From: Craterostigma plantagineum
Taxonomy: Eukaryota; Streptophyta; Magnoliopsida; Lamiales; Linderniaceae
Assembly: GCA_027422505.1 (NCBI GenBank)
Contig: JAPQWV010000002.1
Span: 25,212,501 to 25,276,500, forward strand
Direction: 5' to 3'
DNA length: 64,000 nt
The position numbers and the translations under genes are program-made. The notes beneath the pieces were generated by a model. The model was not told the DNA's origin, made no database searches, and saw nothing but the letters and a program-made list of their open reading frames with translations. Positions 53,889 through 64,000 of this stretch are shown in pieces. Each line of letters starts with the position of its first letter. Positions within the stretch are counted from its first letter, which is position 1.

Positions 53889-54126
53889 CTTCCGTCCCAT
53901 AATTTTTTAACATTTCTTGCTGGGCATGGATATTAAGGTGACATTATTATAATAATATAGTACAATGAAAAGGTAAAAAAGTGTATATTTTGACACGATT
54001 TTTAAGAATATTTAATATTATTATATTGGTTGTTTGTGATAATTTTTTACCCAAAAAGGAAATGTGATAAAGTTAGTGGGACGCCCGAAATGGAAAACTG
54101 TGATAAAATTAGCAGGACGGAATGAG
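53889..54126. mobile_element. Stowaway-like MITE
   Basis: Starts CTTCCGTCCCATAATTTTTT and on the other strand starts CTCATTCCGTCCTGC, matching the Stowaway terminus CTCCCTCCGTCCC. It is flanked by TA on both sides (53887-53888, 54127-54128). 238 bp, no ORF, fitting the Tc1/mariner-related family. Confidence 0.8.
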
Positions 54127-54429
54127 TATTTTATTATTATTCTACCTTTCCCTAGCAACTAAGTTCTCGAATTATAACAACTTTGAAATTCCCAATGACC
54201 CGTACAGATCTAAGCCCTCCCTCAGTACGCGAATTCAATTCGCAAACTTCTTATGGCCGGCAAAACATAATTCGCAAAGTTCTTCTATGGTCCATGAATT
54301 TTTTCCATTGGCGTAGTTTGTTCCGTAGAATAGTGGTGACCTAGAATGGGATGTCCCTCTGCAAACACATCAAATCTCGAAGAAGCCATTAGATCTTTAA
54401 CTCAGGCTTGTTAGGCCCGTCGTTTGAGT

Positions 54430-54446
54430 AACCCGCTCTGATACCA
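54430..54446 (-). promoter_or_regulatory. Primer-binding site of an LTR element remnant
   Basis: Minus strand TGGTATCAGAGCGGGTT, the extended tRNA-Met site usual in plant gypsy chromoviruses. It ends two bases from a TG (54449) that may start the LTR to its right. Confidence 0.7.
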
Positions 54447-54448
54447 AA

Positions 54449-56278
54449 TGAAGATAAAACGTGCCTAAGAGGGGAATGAGTTAGGCTTATACAAATTTAT
54501 GCTTCTTCTTTTGGTATCAAAACCTAAGATGTAGTGACTTAGATATGCCTACTAATTCTTGTGACGATGCCTGACATATCCTGGTAGTGTCGGATGTGTG
54601 TTGGGTGTGTCTCACAGCGAAAAAGAAATAACTGTAAAGTATATGCGAGACAGGATTTTGCTAGAGGTTATATCCCCAATTGGGGTTTACTCATCTCCTA
54701 GGGGTTTGCTCCCCAAGAGTTTAACTAATCACTATAATGCACCGTAGCTGGATACAAAACTGATTGCTTAGCCTAATAGACAACCGAAACAGAACACATA
54801 CACAATAGGTTACCACACGCCGAGTTTCGTTCCTCGGAATCTCCTGATCCCGACAGACACATCTCGCTACCGAAGGGCCCCCGGAACTCGTCCTTCCCTT
54901 CACGTGTGCGTAAACGTCGACGTTGCCTCCTTGGTATTGCTCACGTCCGAAGACAACACGTGCGAAGACAGAATATATGGTGGATGTAGGAATAACAGGA
55001 TGAATAACTCGTTCAGTGATGGAATCGCAAGTTAAAGCTCAAGTAGGCATACTATCGCAAGTGAAAGGCTCAGGAATCTCTCAGTAGTGTTTCTGCTTAA
55101 GACTCTCGTAGTAGTAGGTTTGCAAATGCTAAGTATAAGAAATAATGAAGTGTAGCTCATATATAAACCTTTTCAATCAGCACTTCACATGGAAAATCAT
55201 ATCATATAATAATAATCAAATCAAGCATAATTTCCATGCAATTTTCAAGAGTTAACATGCCATATAAATCATGCTTCTACAAAGCCATCACAACGGTTAT
55301 AAGCACATTAAAGCATGATTTTATTTCATATAAAAGCCCATTTAAGCATGAATATATTCCATATAAAGATTCAGATTCGTTCTCAAGCATATTCAGTCAT
55401 TTCGCATATATTTACCGTATCAGAACTTTCCATATGTGATTCCTGCTATCAGTTTATAGAATAAGTCAATCCAGATTACTTTCCATGTATAACATACGAG
55501 ATAGCATTATATCAATTCCATATTTAGCACTCTGTATCAGATCAACATATTTTCCATGTTTAGCACATAATATCAGATCAGAGAACAACTATCACGATTC
55601 AAACTATCATGCCACAACTTTTCATATTTCAGAGATTCCAACCTACTTTAGCAGATACCATATATTATTGCATCTTATCCAAAAAGTCAATCAGTCAATT
55701 CTTTCCTAAATATAATATCCTAATAAGTATAAGGAAAGATATCAACTTAATGTTGCACATTAAATTCAGTGGAAAGCGTGCAAAAATCATATATGTGATT
55801 TTCGTCAAGGAATAATTAAGTATCAACGGCTATATCACTTTCCATATATAAACAGCATATTTTTCATATATAGCTCAGTAGGATATCTCATGCTTTATTT
55901 TCATATATAGCACATAACGATATATCCTGTCACATGGGTTGTCTATAACATGCGATCACCTAGTTCCACCAAATAATTACAGAATCACATGTGAGTCCAA
56001 TATTCAACAAGTTAATCAATTTTAGCTCATATATAATGCATAGTTGAATATTATCATGAACTTGAACATTTTATTGATCACAAATCAAATTGCTTAATTT
56101 ATAGACCTAACGTCATTACAATTACATTGTTCATCAAAACTCTCTAACGCTCATGGACCAAAAAGGTCAACACATGTATTATTCGATCACATTGTGTTAT
56201 CTTCAATATTTTATAGACTATATAGACAAATTTGATTTACAATCCGACGAATTCATATGGAATTGAACCAAAACTTCA
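54449..56278 (-). repeat. LTR-like remnant, about 1.8 kb
   Basis: Non-coding and AT-rich, with repeated CATATATAGCACATA and CATATAAA phrases (55200-55950). Position next to the PBS suggests the 5' LTR of a minus-oriented element. The partner LTR is not in the window. No intact gene; short frames have no motif. Confidence 0.45.
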
Positions 56279-56475
56279 TCTATACTATTATATAAGGAAA
56301 CTAGGGCAATAGAAACCGTAAATTGTATGTCAAAATATTGACCAATCAAATTTTCTACTTTATTTAATATTAATAAATAAAAACCTATTAAATCATAATA
56401 ACAATATCATTCTATTTTTAATATATCAATTATTTAAAAAATGTTTAGAATTTATATTATAGTTGATTTTATAAA
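56279..56475 (+). mobile_element. Helitron-like 5' end
   Basis: TCTATACTATTATATAAGGA preceded by A is the canonical 5' terminus of plant Helitrons, followed by AT-rich sequence. The 3' end (hairpin plus CTRR) was not seen and may lie beyond the window or have been lost through the copia insertion. Confidence 0.6.
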
Positions 56476-56705
56476 TTATTTTGATGTGAATGAGGAAATA
56501 AGTAGAAAAACAATATTTCTACTTAATGAATTGGGCTTTGAAATTAAATGATATTGGGCTTCGGTTTTGGCCCAATAACGGCCCAACTTCTAGAAGGTTG
56601 AGCTTTGATTGAGTAATGGAGTGGTGTGATGGAGTTGTTAAAACCACTCCTCAAACGTGTATGTCATAAAATTGAAAAAAAATTATTTTCTATTATAATT
56701 CTTAT

Positions 56706-56716
56706 GGCTATAAATA
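56706..56716 (+). promoter_or_regulatory. TATA box of the second copia LTR
   Basis: GGCTATAAATAGG about 285 bases before the gag ATG, in the presumed LTR. Confidence 0.6.
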
Positions 56717-56991
56717 GGATCATTAAGCCTAAGAAAAAATACAAGAGAAGAAAAAAAAATACTAATTCATAAAAAATTTCTGCTTCGTTCTTGTTTCGTT
56801 CGCCGTCGGTGTCGTTTTTGTGCTATACGAACGCCGAGTTTTCGAATTATCCTGGGAAATAGACGCTCGATAAAACCTCTAGCACATACATGAGGGAGCG
56901 AATCTATTTTAAGGAAATTGTGTGCGACACAATCTTCGAATATTTTATTTTCGGCCAACAATTGTAAAATAGATCCGACGATCCCGTGAAG

Positions 56992-58100
56992 ATGTCAGAC
57001 AACGTGGACTCCCCCAACAACCAAGGTTCTACCGGGAACAATGTCGTTCTCCCAACTGTTGTTGTTATCCCCACTGCCATACCTATGGTGGCGAAGCCAA
57101 ACGTACTAGTGAAGCACTTGGAGAAGCCGAAGAAGTTTACGGGGACAGCTTCGACGTTCAAACAATGGTAACAGAAGATGTGGTTCTATCTTACCACGCT
57201 CAACCTGGTGACGTAACTGATTCCTGAAGGAGGACAAGCTCAAGGTGCCCAAAGGCGTAACAACTCCGGAGGTGGTGACCGCTGTAGACGCATAGATGCA
57301 CTCCGATCACTTATGCCATAATTACATCTTGAACGCGTTAAGCGACACTTTATACAACGTATATTGTGGGATGGAAAAGGCTAAGGAATTACGGGAGTCG
57401 CTAGACCGAAAATATAAATCGGAGGATGCCGGCACAAAGAAATTTGTTGTCGTACGGTTTCTTGATTATACGATGGTCGATTCGAAGACTGTTATCAGTC
57501 AAGTGAAAGAAATTCAATTGATCTTGCACGACATACTTGCAGAAGGGATGGTTTTGAGTGAATCTTTTCAAGTGGCGGCTATTATTGAAAAGCTTCCTCC
57601 CGGTTGGAGAGACTTCAAAAACTATCTCAAGCATAAACGCAAGGAGATGTCTTGGAGGATCTGATTGTTAGACTTCGTATCGAAGAAGACCACAGAGGAT
57701 CCGAACGGAGAGTTACGAGCTCATCCGAGCCCAAAGTGAACATGCTTGAGCATGGTTCTAAGAAAGGCAAAATTGACGATAAGGGCAAAAGGAAGCTCGG
57801 GCGACCAGAGGTGTCTCGAAGCAAAAGCACAAATTTAAGGGAAAGACAACAAAGCAACGAAGCAAATATCATTAAAGACATCACTAAGGGTGTCGATGGT
57901 TTAGATCTTGTTGCTGTCGTTTCGCAGGTAAACATGATTGGGTCGAATCCACAAGAATGGTGGATCGATACCGGTGCTACACGTCATGTGTGCACGAACT
58001 GTAGACTCTTCTCTACCTGTGAGCCGGTTGAAGGAGAAAAATCTACAGGGGCAACTCGCCTGCTGCTACCGTCGAGGAAAAAGGAAGCGTGCTGCTCAAA
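56992..58100 (+). pseudogene. Copia gag and protease fragment
   Basis: Starts MSDNVDSPNNQG. Gag phrases KKFTGTASTFKQW and [19 protein letters not shown] mark a UBN2_2-type Gag as in Tnt1-like elements. A stop at 57169-57171, another shortly after, and several shifts break it. The zinc knuckle expected near 57840 is missing: text jumps from KSTNL to a spacer. The protease motif is WWIDTGATRHVC (57958). After it, shifted frames still show LKDVLYVP. Confidence 0.8.
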
Positions 58101-58319
58101 ATGACTTCCGGGAAAATACTGACGCTGAAAGATGTGTTGTACGTTCCGGATATACGGAAAATATAATTTCGTGATTCTTGTTAAACAAGCATGTTTCGTA
58201 TTGTTATTGAATCCGACAAAGTGATATTGTCTAAGTCGGGTGTGTTTGTTGGTAAAGGCTATGCCTTGATGGTTTGTTTAAGGTGAATGTAATGACTACT
58301 GTGAATGAGAATGAAAAAT

Positions 58320-59226
58320 GTTCTTCTATTTACTTGCTTGAATCATCCAATTTGTGGCACGGTAGATTGGTCACGTTAATTTTGAATCGATACGTCTATT
58401 AATTAACATGGACCATATTCCAACATTCGAAATGAAGCAAAAATGACGAGATCGTTTTTCCCCTCGGTAGCAAGAAGTACCAAACAGCTTGCATTCATAG
58501 AAATTTATGTGATTTGAAATACGTTCAAACACGTGGTGGCAATAAATATTTTATAACATATATTGACGATTGCACCAAATATTGCTATGTTTATTTGCTT
58601 AAGAGCAAAGACGAAGCATTAGAGAAATTCATTAAACCGAAGTTGAAATGCAACTCGGCAAGAAAAGTGAAAGATTGAGAATTGATCGAGGCAGGCGATA
58701 CGAAGCGCCAATTGGGAGCTTCTGTGTGGAACATGGTATCGTCCATGAAGTGACCGCCTCGTATTCATCTCAATCAAACGGAGTGGCCGAACGAAAGAAT
58801 CACACATTAAAAGAAATAATGAATGCGATGTTATTGAGTTCATGTTCACCGCCTAATATGTGGGGCGAAGCTATCTTGACGAGTAATTACCTGTTAAATA
58901 GGATATCTCGAAAGAAAGTGAATAAAACTCCATATGAGTTATGGAAAGGAAAGACGCCTTCGTACCAACATTTGCGAATGAGGGGGTGTTTGGCGAAGGT
59001 AGCCGTACCTATGCCTAAAGCGGTGAAAATTGGTCCTAAAACGGTTGACTGTATTTTGATAAGATATGCACTCAATAGTATCGCATATCGGTTTCTTGTT
59101 TATGATTCGAAAATTTCGAGTATACACAAGAACACGGTCATGGAATCGAGGACTGTATGTTTCTTTGAAAACGTATTCCATGCAAATCCGATGATGGATC
59201 CGGTACATCTAAACGAGATGATATAG
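58320..59226 (+). pseudogene. Copia integrase fragment
   Basis: Broken finger region near 58350 (LWHGRL). Then DDCTKYCYVYLLKSKDEAL near 58566, RIDRGRRYEA with the second Asp (58680) and SNGVAERKNHTLKEIMNAML with the Glu (58770). The C-terminal part runs to 59226 (SYQHLRMRGCLAKV). One shift lies near 58630. The first catalytic Asp region is degraded. Confidence 0.8.
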
Positions 59227-59321
59227 AAATCGAGATTCCTAGTACGGTTCATGAGATTGAATCGAGACGAAGCAAATGTGCCCGAATAGAGAAATCTTTT
59301 GGTGACGACTTTGTTACATAT

Positions 59322-59790
59322 TTGATTGAAAAGGAACCACTGACTTATGACGAGGCAGTGAGCTCCTTGGACGGGCCTTTGTGGAAAGAAGCCATAAAGA
59401 GCGATATTGATTCTATTTTGCAGAATCATACTTGGGAGTTAGTTGATATCCCAAAGGGATGCAAACCTTTAGGATCAAAATGGATTTCTAGAAGGAAAAT
59501 GAGACCAGACGGGTCTGTGGAAAAGTATAAAGTCAGACTCGGGATACAAGAAACGCGAAGGCTTAGATTACTTTGAAATATATTCTCATGTGACGAGAAT
59601 AAATTCGATAAGGATGATACTTGCTATCGCATCCTTAAGAAATTTGGAAGTACATCAAATGGATGTCAAAACAGCATTCTTAAACGGTTAATTAGACGAA
59701 GAAATCTATATGGAGCAACTTGAGGGTTTCCGTGCTCCTCGAAGAAAAGAAAGTCTATAGATTGATCAAATCTTTGTATGGTTTGAAACA
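59322..59790 (+). pseudogene. Copia reverse transcriptase fragment, truncated
   Basis: TYDEAVSSLDGPLWKEAIKS, SKWISRRKMRPDGSVEKYK, then after a shift HQMDVKTAFLNG, a stop, EEIYMEQLEGF and FVWFETS at the broken YGLKQ position. The YVDD catalytic motif and the rest are missing. The frame is cut at 59795 by the LTR-like insertion. Confidence 0.8.
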
Positions 59791-60294
59791 AGTTGTGGCG
59801 CCCCGCCATATACTAACATTTCTAACGTTATCTTACGTGACTGAATATAATATAAAGTAAACAATACGCGAAAACGCGTATTAAATTTTTCCTTTTATAT
59901 AAAGGAATTCATTCTATACATGCACAAAATATCACTCCAACCCTATTTACACGGGAAGTGTATAAGTGCGCGGCAAAAAAACAACTCTACCGCCCGGCCA
60001 CACAGGACGCATCCATGTACACACCACCCCAAAAGTCGCTGGAAACTTCAAAAGGTAAGCCTTGCCATCAAAAGCGAGCACGTACCAAGGTCGTGCGCAC
60101 CTACAATACATAAAGTAAGGGGTGAGCTATAAAGCTCAGTAAGTAGGAATATGCAATCTCGTGAACATGAAAACCTGGCAAAGGCATCCTCGCCAATGCA
60201 TCTCACACCTCGTAAATCGAACTCGATCTTATATCTCTCAGGACCATCGGCTAACTTGCTATGCACCATAAAGAGCTCTAATCTAACACGGATA

Positions 60295-60480
60295 CACGTG
60301 GCAGCGACCTACGCTGGGTAGCCTACGCTAGGTTTCCCTAGGTCGCATCCTCCCAGGTCGTCCCCTCTATCGTGCAGTAGCCCACGCTGGTTAGCCTACG
60401 CTAGGGTTTCCCCCTAGGTCTCTCCTTCCCAGGTCGCACCTTCCAGGTCGCATCCCTCCGCTATCAGGGCATCAACCCAA
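60295..60480. repeat. Short tandem repeats (GCCTACGCTAGG / CCAGGTCGCA)
   Basis: GGTAGCCTACGCTAGGTTTCCC and CCCAGGTCGCATCC-type units recur two to four times each inside the LTR-like insertion. Confidence 0.65.
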
Positions 60481-61019
60481 ATAAAACAAACAGGGCAGAA
60501 GCCCAAATAAATATATAATATAATCGACGACGCACCACGCCGTCATGGTGCCATAGAAGTAGCCCTGACTCAACTGCGAGTCGACATCAAATGCCTATAT
60601 CGGCAAATATCATTCGCCCTCAGGCGGTAAATACTCTGCATGCTCATCTCACATAAACCGCAACTGTCTTGTGCATGCACATGAATATGCGATGTAAATT
60701 AATATCGTAAACACTTGCCATGCAGAAGCATGTCAAATAATTCACGTAATAATATAAACACTCAAGCACGTAGTCACATAATTCAAGCACATAAAAATAA
60801 ATTCTGTGTTGTAGTTGAAATTCCCACTTACCTGTAGTCCAAGCTATATAAATTTACTGCTTCGGGAAATTCCTATTTGATTCTTAAATAAAATATCAAA
60901 GTATCAGTATAATACCTAACTTAGATGACTATGTCGAAATATATTTGTTTGACTATACTAATTTGCTCAAAAATACCTTCGGTGTAACGTAATATTTTAA
61001 AACCTTAAGTCGTCCAATT

Positions 61020-62710
61020 AATAGTCTAAGTTAAGTCAACGCCCGATTTTGAATTCGCCGGGTGTCATCTGAACATTAAATCCCCCGATTATTATTCCTT
61101 AAAATCGCCCGATCCATCTCTATTTTTTTCCAAGCATTTGGCCAAACCTAGATTTGTTTATAACTAGGCGAAAGTTCGTTATTCTTTAGTTAATTCGCCT
61201 GATTCTATGATACGGCGAACATTTATATTGTAAGCTCCCTATCGCCCGATTTGTCCCATTTAATTTCACATTCGCTGAGACTTCCTACATGCAAGTTTAT
61301 ATGTATGTATCGCTCGATTCGTAAGTTAACTTTCTTGATTTGATCGAAAGTCATCTCCTACACTACAAGGTTCTCACAATTGCATTATCCAAAAAAGTTC
61401 GATTAAAATATTATTTTTACTCAATAACATATGAACTAATAAGTATCAATACTATGGTTGCTCGAAAGTTTACTTTTCAAAGGTTCTATCGAAAGTTTCA
61501 GCCTTATCTGCAACTTCTTAAGTCTTGCTAACTAAATTATTCTATGCCAAAACTTGTATGTTCTAAAGTTTCTTAAATTCGTTAGCTCATCCAAAGGATT
61601 ATTATATGCTAAAATAACAGACCCTAATACACACTGTACCAACCGTAAATGAACTTCTCAAGCCAAGTTTAATTCTTTTCCTTGAATTATTGTACTTATG
61701 CTTACACTAAAGTTGAATAACGAATGTTAATGTTAGTTCCACCCCAGAATTATCTTAGACCCTACTTGTGTTCAAGCTACCCGTAAATCCCCTATTTTCA
61801 AACTTCAAACTCTTAAAACTTCATCTATTCGTATATTGTTCCTCCTAGTTTAAAATAAATTCAACGTTATAAATTTGTAAATGTGAACCTCTACAAATCT
61901 ATAATCATGATACCATCAAGTAAAATTACAGAACTTAGGGTTTTTGAAACATATATTATAGTCGAAATTTCCTATGTCTAAGCTCATATAAACGTGATAT
62001 TACATAAGCCATAATCAAATTAAATACTATAAATATGATCTTCACTTACCTAAGATCCGAAGTTTGACTTGCTATTTGCGGTATAAATTGGCCGAGTTTG
62101 TTTCTTGTGTTAGCTAATAATCTCAAAGTGGGTTCAATAAATTGAAAAAAAAAAGAAAATGACAAAATAAAAGATATAAAGGTGCAAAGCAGCCAACTAG
62201 GAAAGTACTTAGGAAAGTGTGAGTGAAATGACAAGGAGGTGACAAATTTGCCTCCTAAACTAAGCACAGTTTTATTCTTATCATTATTCCCTATCTTTCG
62301 ATCGAAAGTCCATTATAGTGTTCGAATTTTTGTACTGAAATTATCCGATTCTAGTCTCTAACTGGTTAACCAAAACCCTAATAAAGTCGTCCGATTTTAG
62401 CTTGTTTGTACTTCACCTGATCAATGAAAGTCAACATTCACCCAAAGTTCTAACTTCACATACATTTAAATCGGTCGAAACTACTTTTTCAAGGTTATCC
62501 AAGTTTCTACCCTAAGATCTTCCGACTTAGTTTTTAATTGGTTAATCATAAATTACACTACAATCGTCCGATTCCAATCTCATTTACAAGGCCAAAATTA
62601 ACATTATATGTATTGTAATCGGCCGAATTCTATCCTCACTATATCGGTCGAATCCTAAGCCTTACTTCGATCGAAACTTATTCCATACTAGCTTATATTC
62701 GACGAGATTT
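61020..62710. repeat. Dispersed TCGNNCGA motif
   Basis: Around twenty occurrences of variants such as TCGCCCGAT, TCGGCCGAA, TCGGTCGAA and GATCGAAA are scattered through otherwise AT-rich DNA. They are not in strict tandem. Confidence 0.45.
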
Positions 62711-62887
62711 TCTAAAATCTCACTTATATCTAAATATTACCCAAATTTTCCTAAGTCCTAATGTCTCCACATAAGTTAGTCATCACATAATTCACATGAG
62801 CTGTAAAACACGTATTAAATAAACATATAGACACATAATATGTATGCTAATTTATTGGTCGGTTCACTTACGGGATTCGGGTATTAC

Positions 62888-63416
62888 CAGTGTTTTAAAA
62901 AGCGCACTGTGGCGCGCTACATCCTGCAAAAATTTTGAAAAACGCTTCGAGGCGTTTGAAAAACTGCGTTATTATTAATTTTTATTATTTAATTTTTTAT
63001 AAAGCTAAAAATTAACAAAAACAGTCGATAAACCCGAGAAAATGGCCGACTTTTCAAAATTAGTCGGCCCAACACGGGTAATCGGCCACGAGGATACGAT
63101 TCTAATTAGTTTGCTCATTTATAGACAGTGTTGTACGATTCATTTTATGATCTCTTCGGTGTGGGACATTGCTTTTCTTCCTTTTCTCTTTTTAATTTTA
63201 AAATCGTTAGATGACAACTGTAAGTGTAAGAGTTGTACGTGGCTTAACATTGGTCGTGCGTTGGGCATGTGGCCTCATAGTACAGTAGTCAGTAGTGTAT
63301 TTGTCTTCTATTATTGATATTTTTTCTTTTTTACATAAAGATGCATTGACAATTACGATCTAATATTGAAAAATTCAACAATTTTCAAATTATTAAATTG
63401 AAAAATTAATATTTTA
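62888..63416. mobile_element. Possible hAT MITE fragment and spacer
   Basis: CAGTGTTTTAAAAAGCGC is the form of a common plant hAT MITE terminus. The expected inverted right end was not seen. The 91-codon frame at 63042 has no motif. Confidence 0.3.
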
Positions 63417-63660
63417 TTGCTAAATGGGTACGCCATTTCTTGGAGGATATTCGGAAATGGGAAAAGCTTGTGCTGCCTATATGCATACACTGCGATAGTC
63501 AATCGGCGATTGGACGAGCACAGAGTACTATGTATAATGGTAAGTCGAGACACATACGTCATCGACATAATATTGTTAGGCAACTTCTTTCAACTGGGGT
63601 TATCTCGATTGATTATGTGAAATCTATGACTAACATTGCAGATCCACTAACAAAGTGTTA
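63417..63660 (+). pseudogene. Copia RNase H C-terminal fragment
   Basis: ICIHCDSQSAIGRAQS, NGKSRHIRHRHNIVRQLLST and YVKSMTNIADPLTK are the terminal RNase H motifs of a copia Pol. It belongs to the same element as 56992-59790. The RT palm, connection and most of RNase H between them are missing. The downstream text EILTKGMGL near 63685 continues the protein end. Confidence 0.85.
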
Positions 63661-63661
63661 A

Positions 63662-64000
63662 ATAGAGATGTAGTTGAAATATTGACGAAAGGGATGGGCT
63701 AAAAGCCTTAAAGTATGAAGTGCTAAAAAGGAAAACTCTACATATGTGACTGGAGATCCCAAGATCTAGGTTCAAAGGGATAACCTAACCTTATGACTTG
63801 GTATCACTGTGGGGGATAACCCTGCTCCTTCCTGTCAAGAAACAGTGATGACGAAAAGGCTAGCATTATGATGTTATAATGACTATCATATAGTATTGAT
63901 AGAAAATACTCGCGGCGTGAGAAGTCACCTATGTTAGGGAGAACTGAAAGGTTTAGTTCTTTAAAAACCATCGCAGAATCAGGACGTGTCCATGACCGTA
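63662..64000 (+). other. 3' region of the second copia element
   Basis: Non-coding; probably the sequence before the purine tract and 3' LTR, which lie beyond the window. Confidence 0.5.

Larger units (their letters stand above)
59797..62887. mobile_element. LTR-like insertion in the second copia element
   Basis: Begins TGTGGCGCCCCGCC at the copia RT break and ends GGGTATTAC before the next element. On the minus strand the end reads GTAATACCCGAATCCC, also LTR-like. No ORF. Copia sequence is missing on the far side, so the insertion was accompanied by a deletion, and no target duplication is visible. It could be a solo LTR or two LTR pieces. Confidence 0.45.
56476..64000 (+). mobile_element. 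Second Ty1/copia element, decayed and interrupted
   Basis: Plus-strand copia remnants appear in the order gag, protease, integrase, RT (56992-59790), then RNase H end (63417-63660) after an interruption of about 3.6 kb. The 5' LTR probably ends in GGCCAACA near 56960. The start is not certain and the 3' LTR is beyond the window. Every domain is broken by stops or shifts, so it is old. Confidence 0.8.

Noticed and set aside
59920..60269. Short frames of 70 and 73 codons in the LTR-like insertion
   Set aside because: They overlap on opposite strands in low-information repeat sequence without motifs.
63042..63317. 91-codon frame starting MADFSKLVG
   Set aside because: No domain, sits in a transposon fragment, and lacks promoter or poly(A) signals.

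Overview
This window looks like repeat-dense intergenic DNA from a flowering plant, probably a eudicot. The evidence is a set of plant-type LTR retrotransposons (Ty1/copia, Athila-like and Tat-like Ty3/gypsy), MULE, hAT, Harbinger and Stowaway non-autonomous elements, Helitron-type ends, and one intronless berberine-bridge-enzyme-like gene. Only that gene looks like an intact host gene. Almost everything else is mobile DNA, much of it nested.

Layout. 1-1920: a degenerate TACCACTT-rich minisatellite. 2348-15009: a large element with long inverted arms whose interior is filled by an old LTR retrotransposon on the minus strand (2681-14515, TSD GTACA). Inside this are further insertions: captured gene fragments including a PP2C-like exon (about 4.7-7.2 kb), a MULE-type MITE (6537-7102) with a tRNA-like promoter head and a long hairpin, a Harbinger-like element (7850-9816) split by an hAT-like element (8462-9625), which itself carries a small retroposed insert. 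15411-22204: a Tat-like gypsy element without gag-pol (TSD ATCCT), with satellite-like tandem repeats and a decayed ORF on the opposite strand. 22450-24081 (minus): the BBE-like gene with its TATA box. 24.2-27.1 kb: a fold-back element carrying a 21-bp tandem repeat, and an hAT transposase remnant.

27706-37537 is a young, apparently complete Ty1/copia element with 2.4-kb, nearly identical LTRs and one intact 1298-codon gag-pol (TSD ACTCC). 37932-52216 is an Athila-like Ty3/gypsy element on the minus strand (TSD GCGGC) with a broken gag-pol and an env-region ORF. Both elements landed in the same old LTR-like sequence about 390 bp apart. From 54.4 kb onward there is an LTR-like remnant with a chromovirus-type primer site, a Helitron-type 5' end, and a badly decayed second copia element that is itself interrupted by a 3.1-kb LTR-like insertion.

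The most interesting signal is in the Athila-like element. A 36-bp module built on the palindrome TCACGGCCGTGA is repeated seven times in each LTR just upstream of the LTR TATA-like box. It is repeated seven more times internally, inverted, upstream of a second TATA box that drives a 54-codon antisense ORF encoding a single-pass membrane peptide, followed by AATAAA. The two arrays have the same polarity relative to their promoters. This looks like one shared regulatory array serving a sense LTR promoter and an antisense micro-gene. It is read directly from the sequence; its function is inference.
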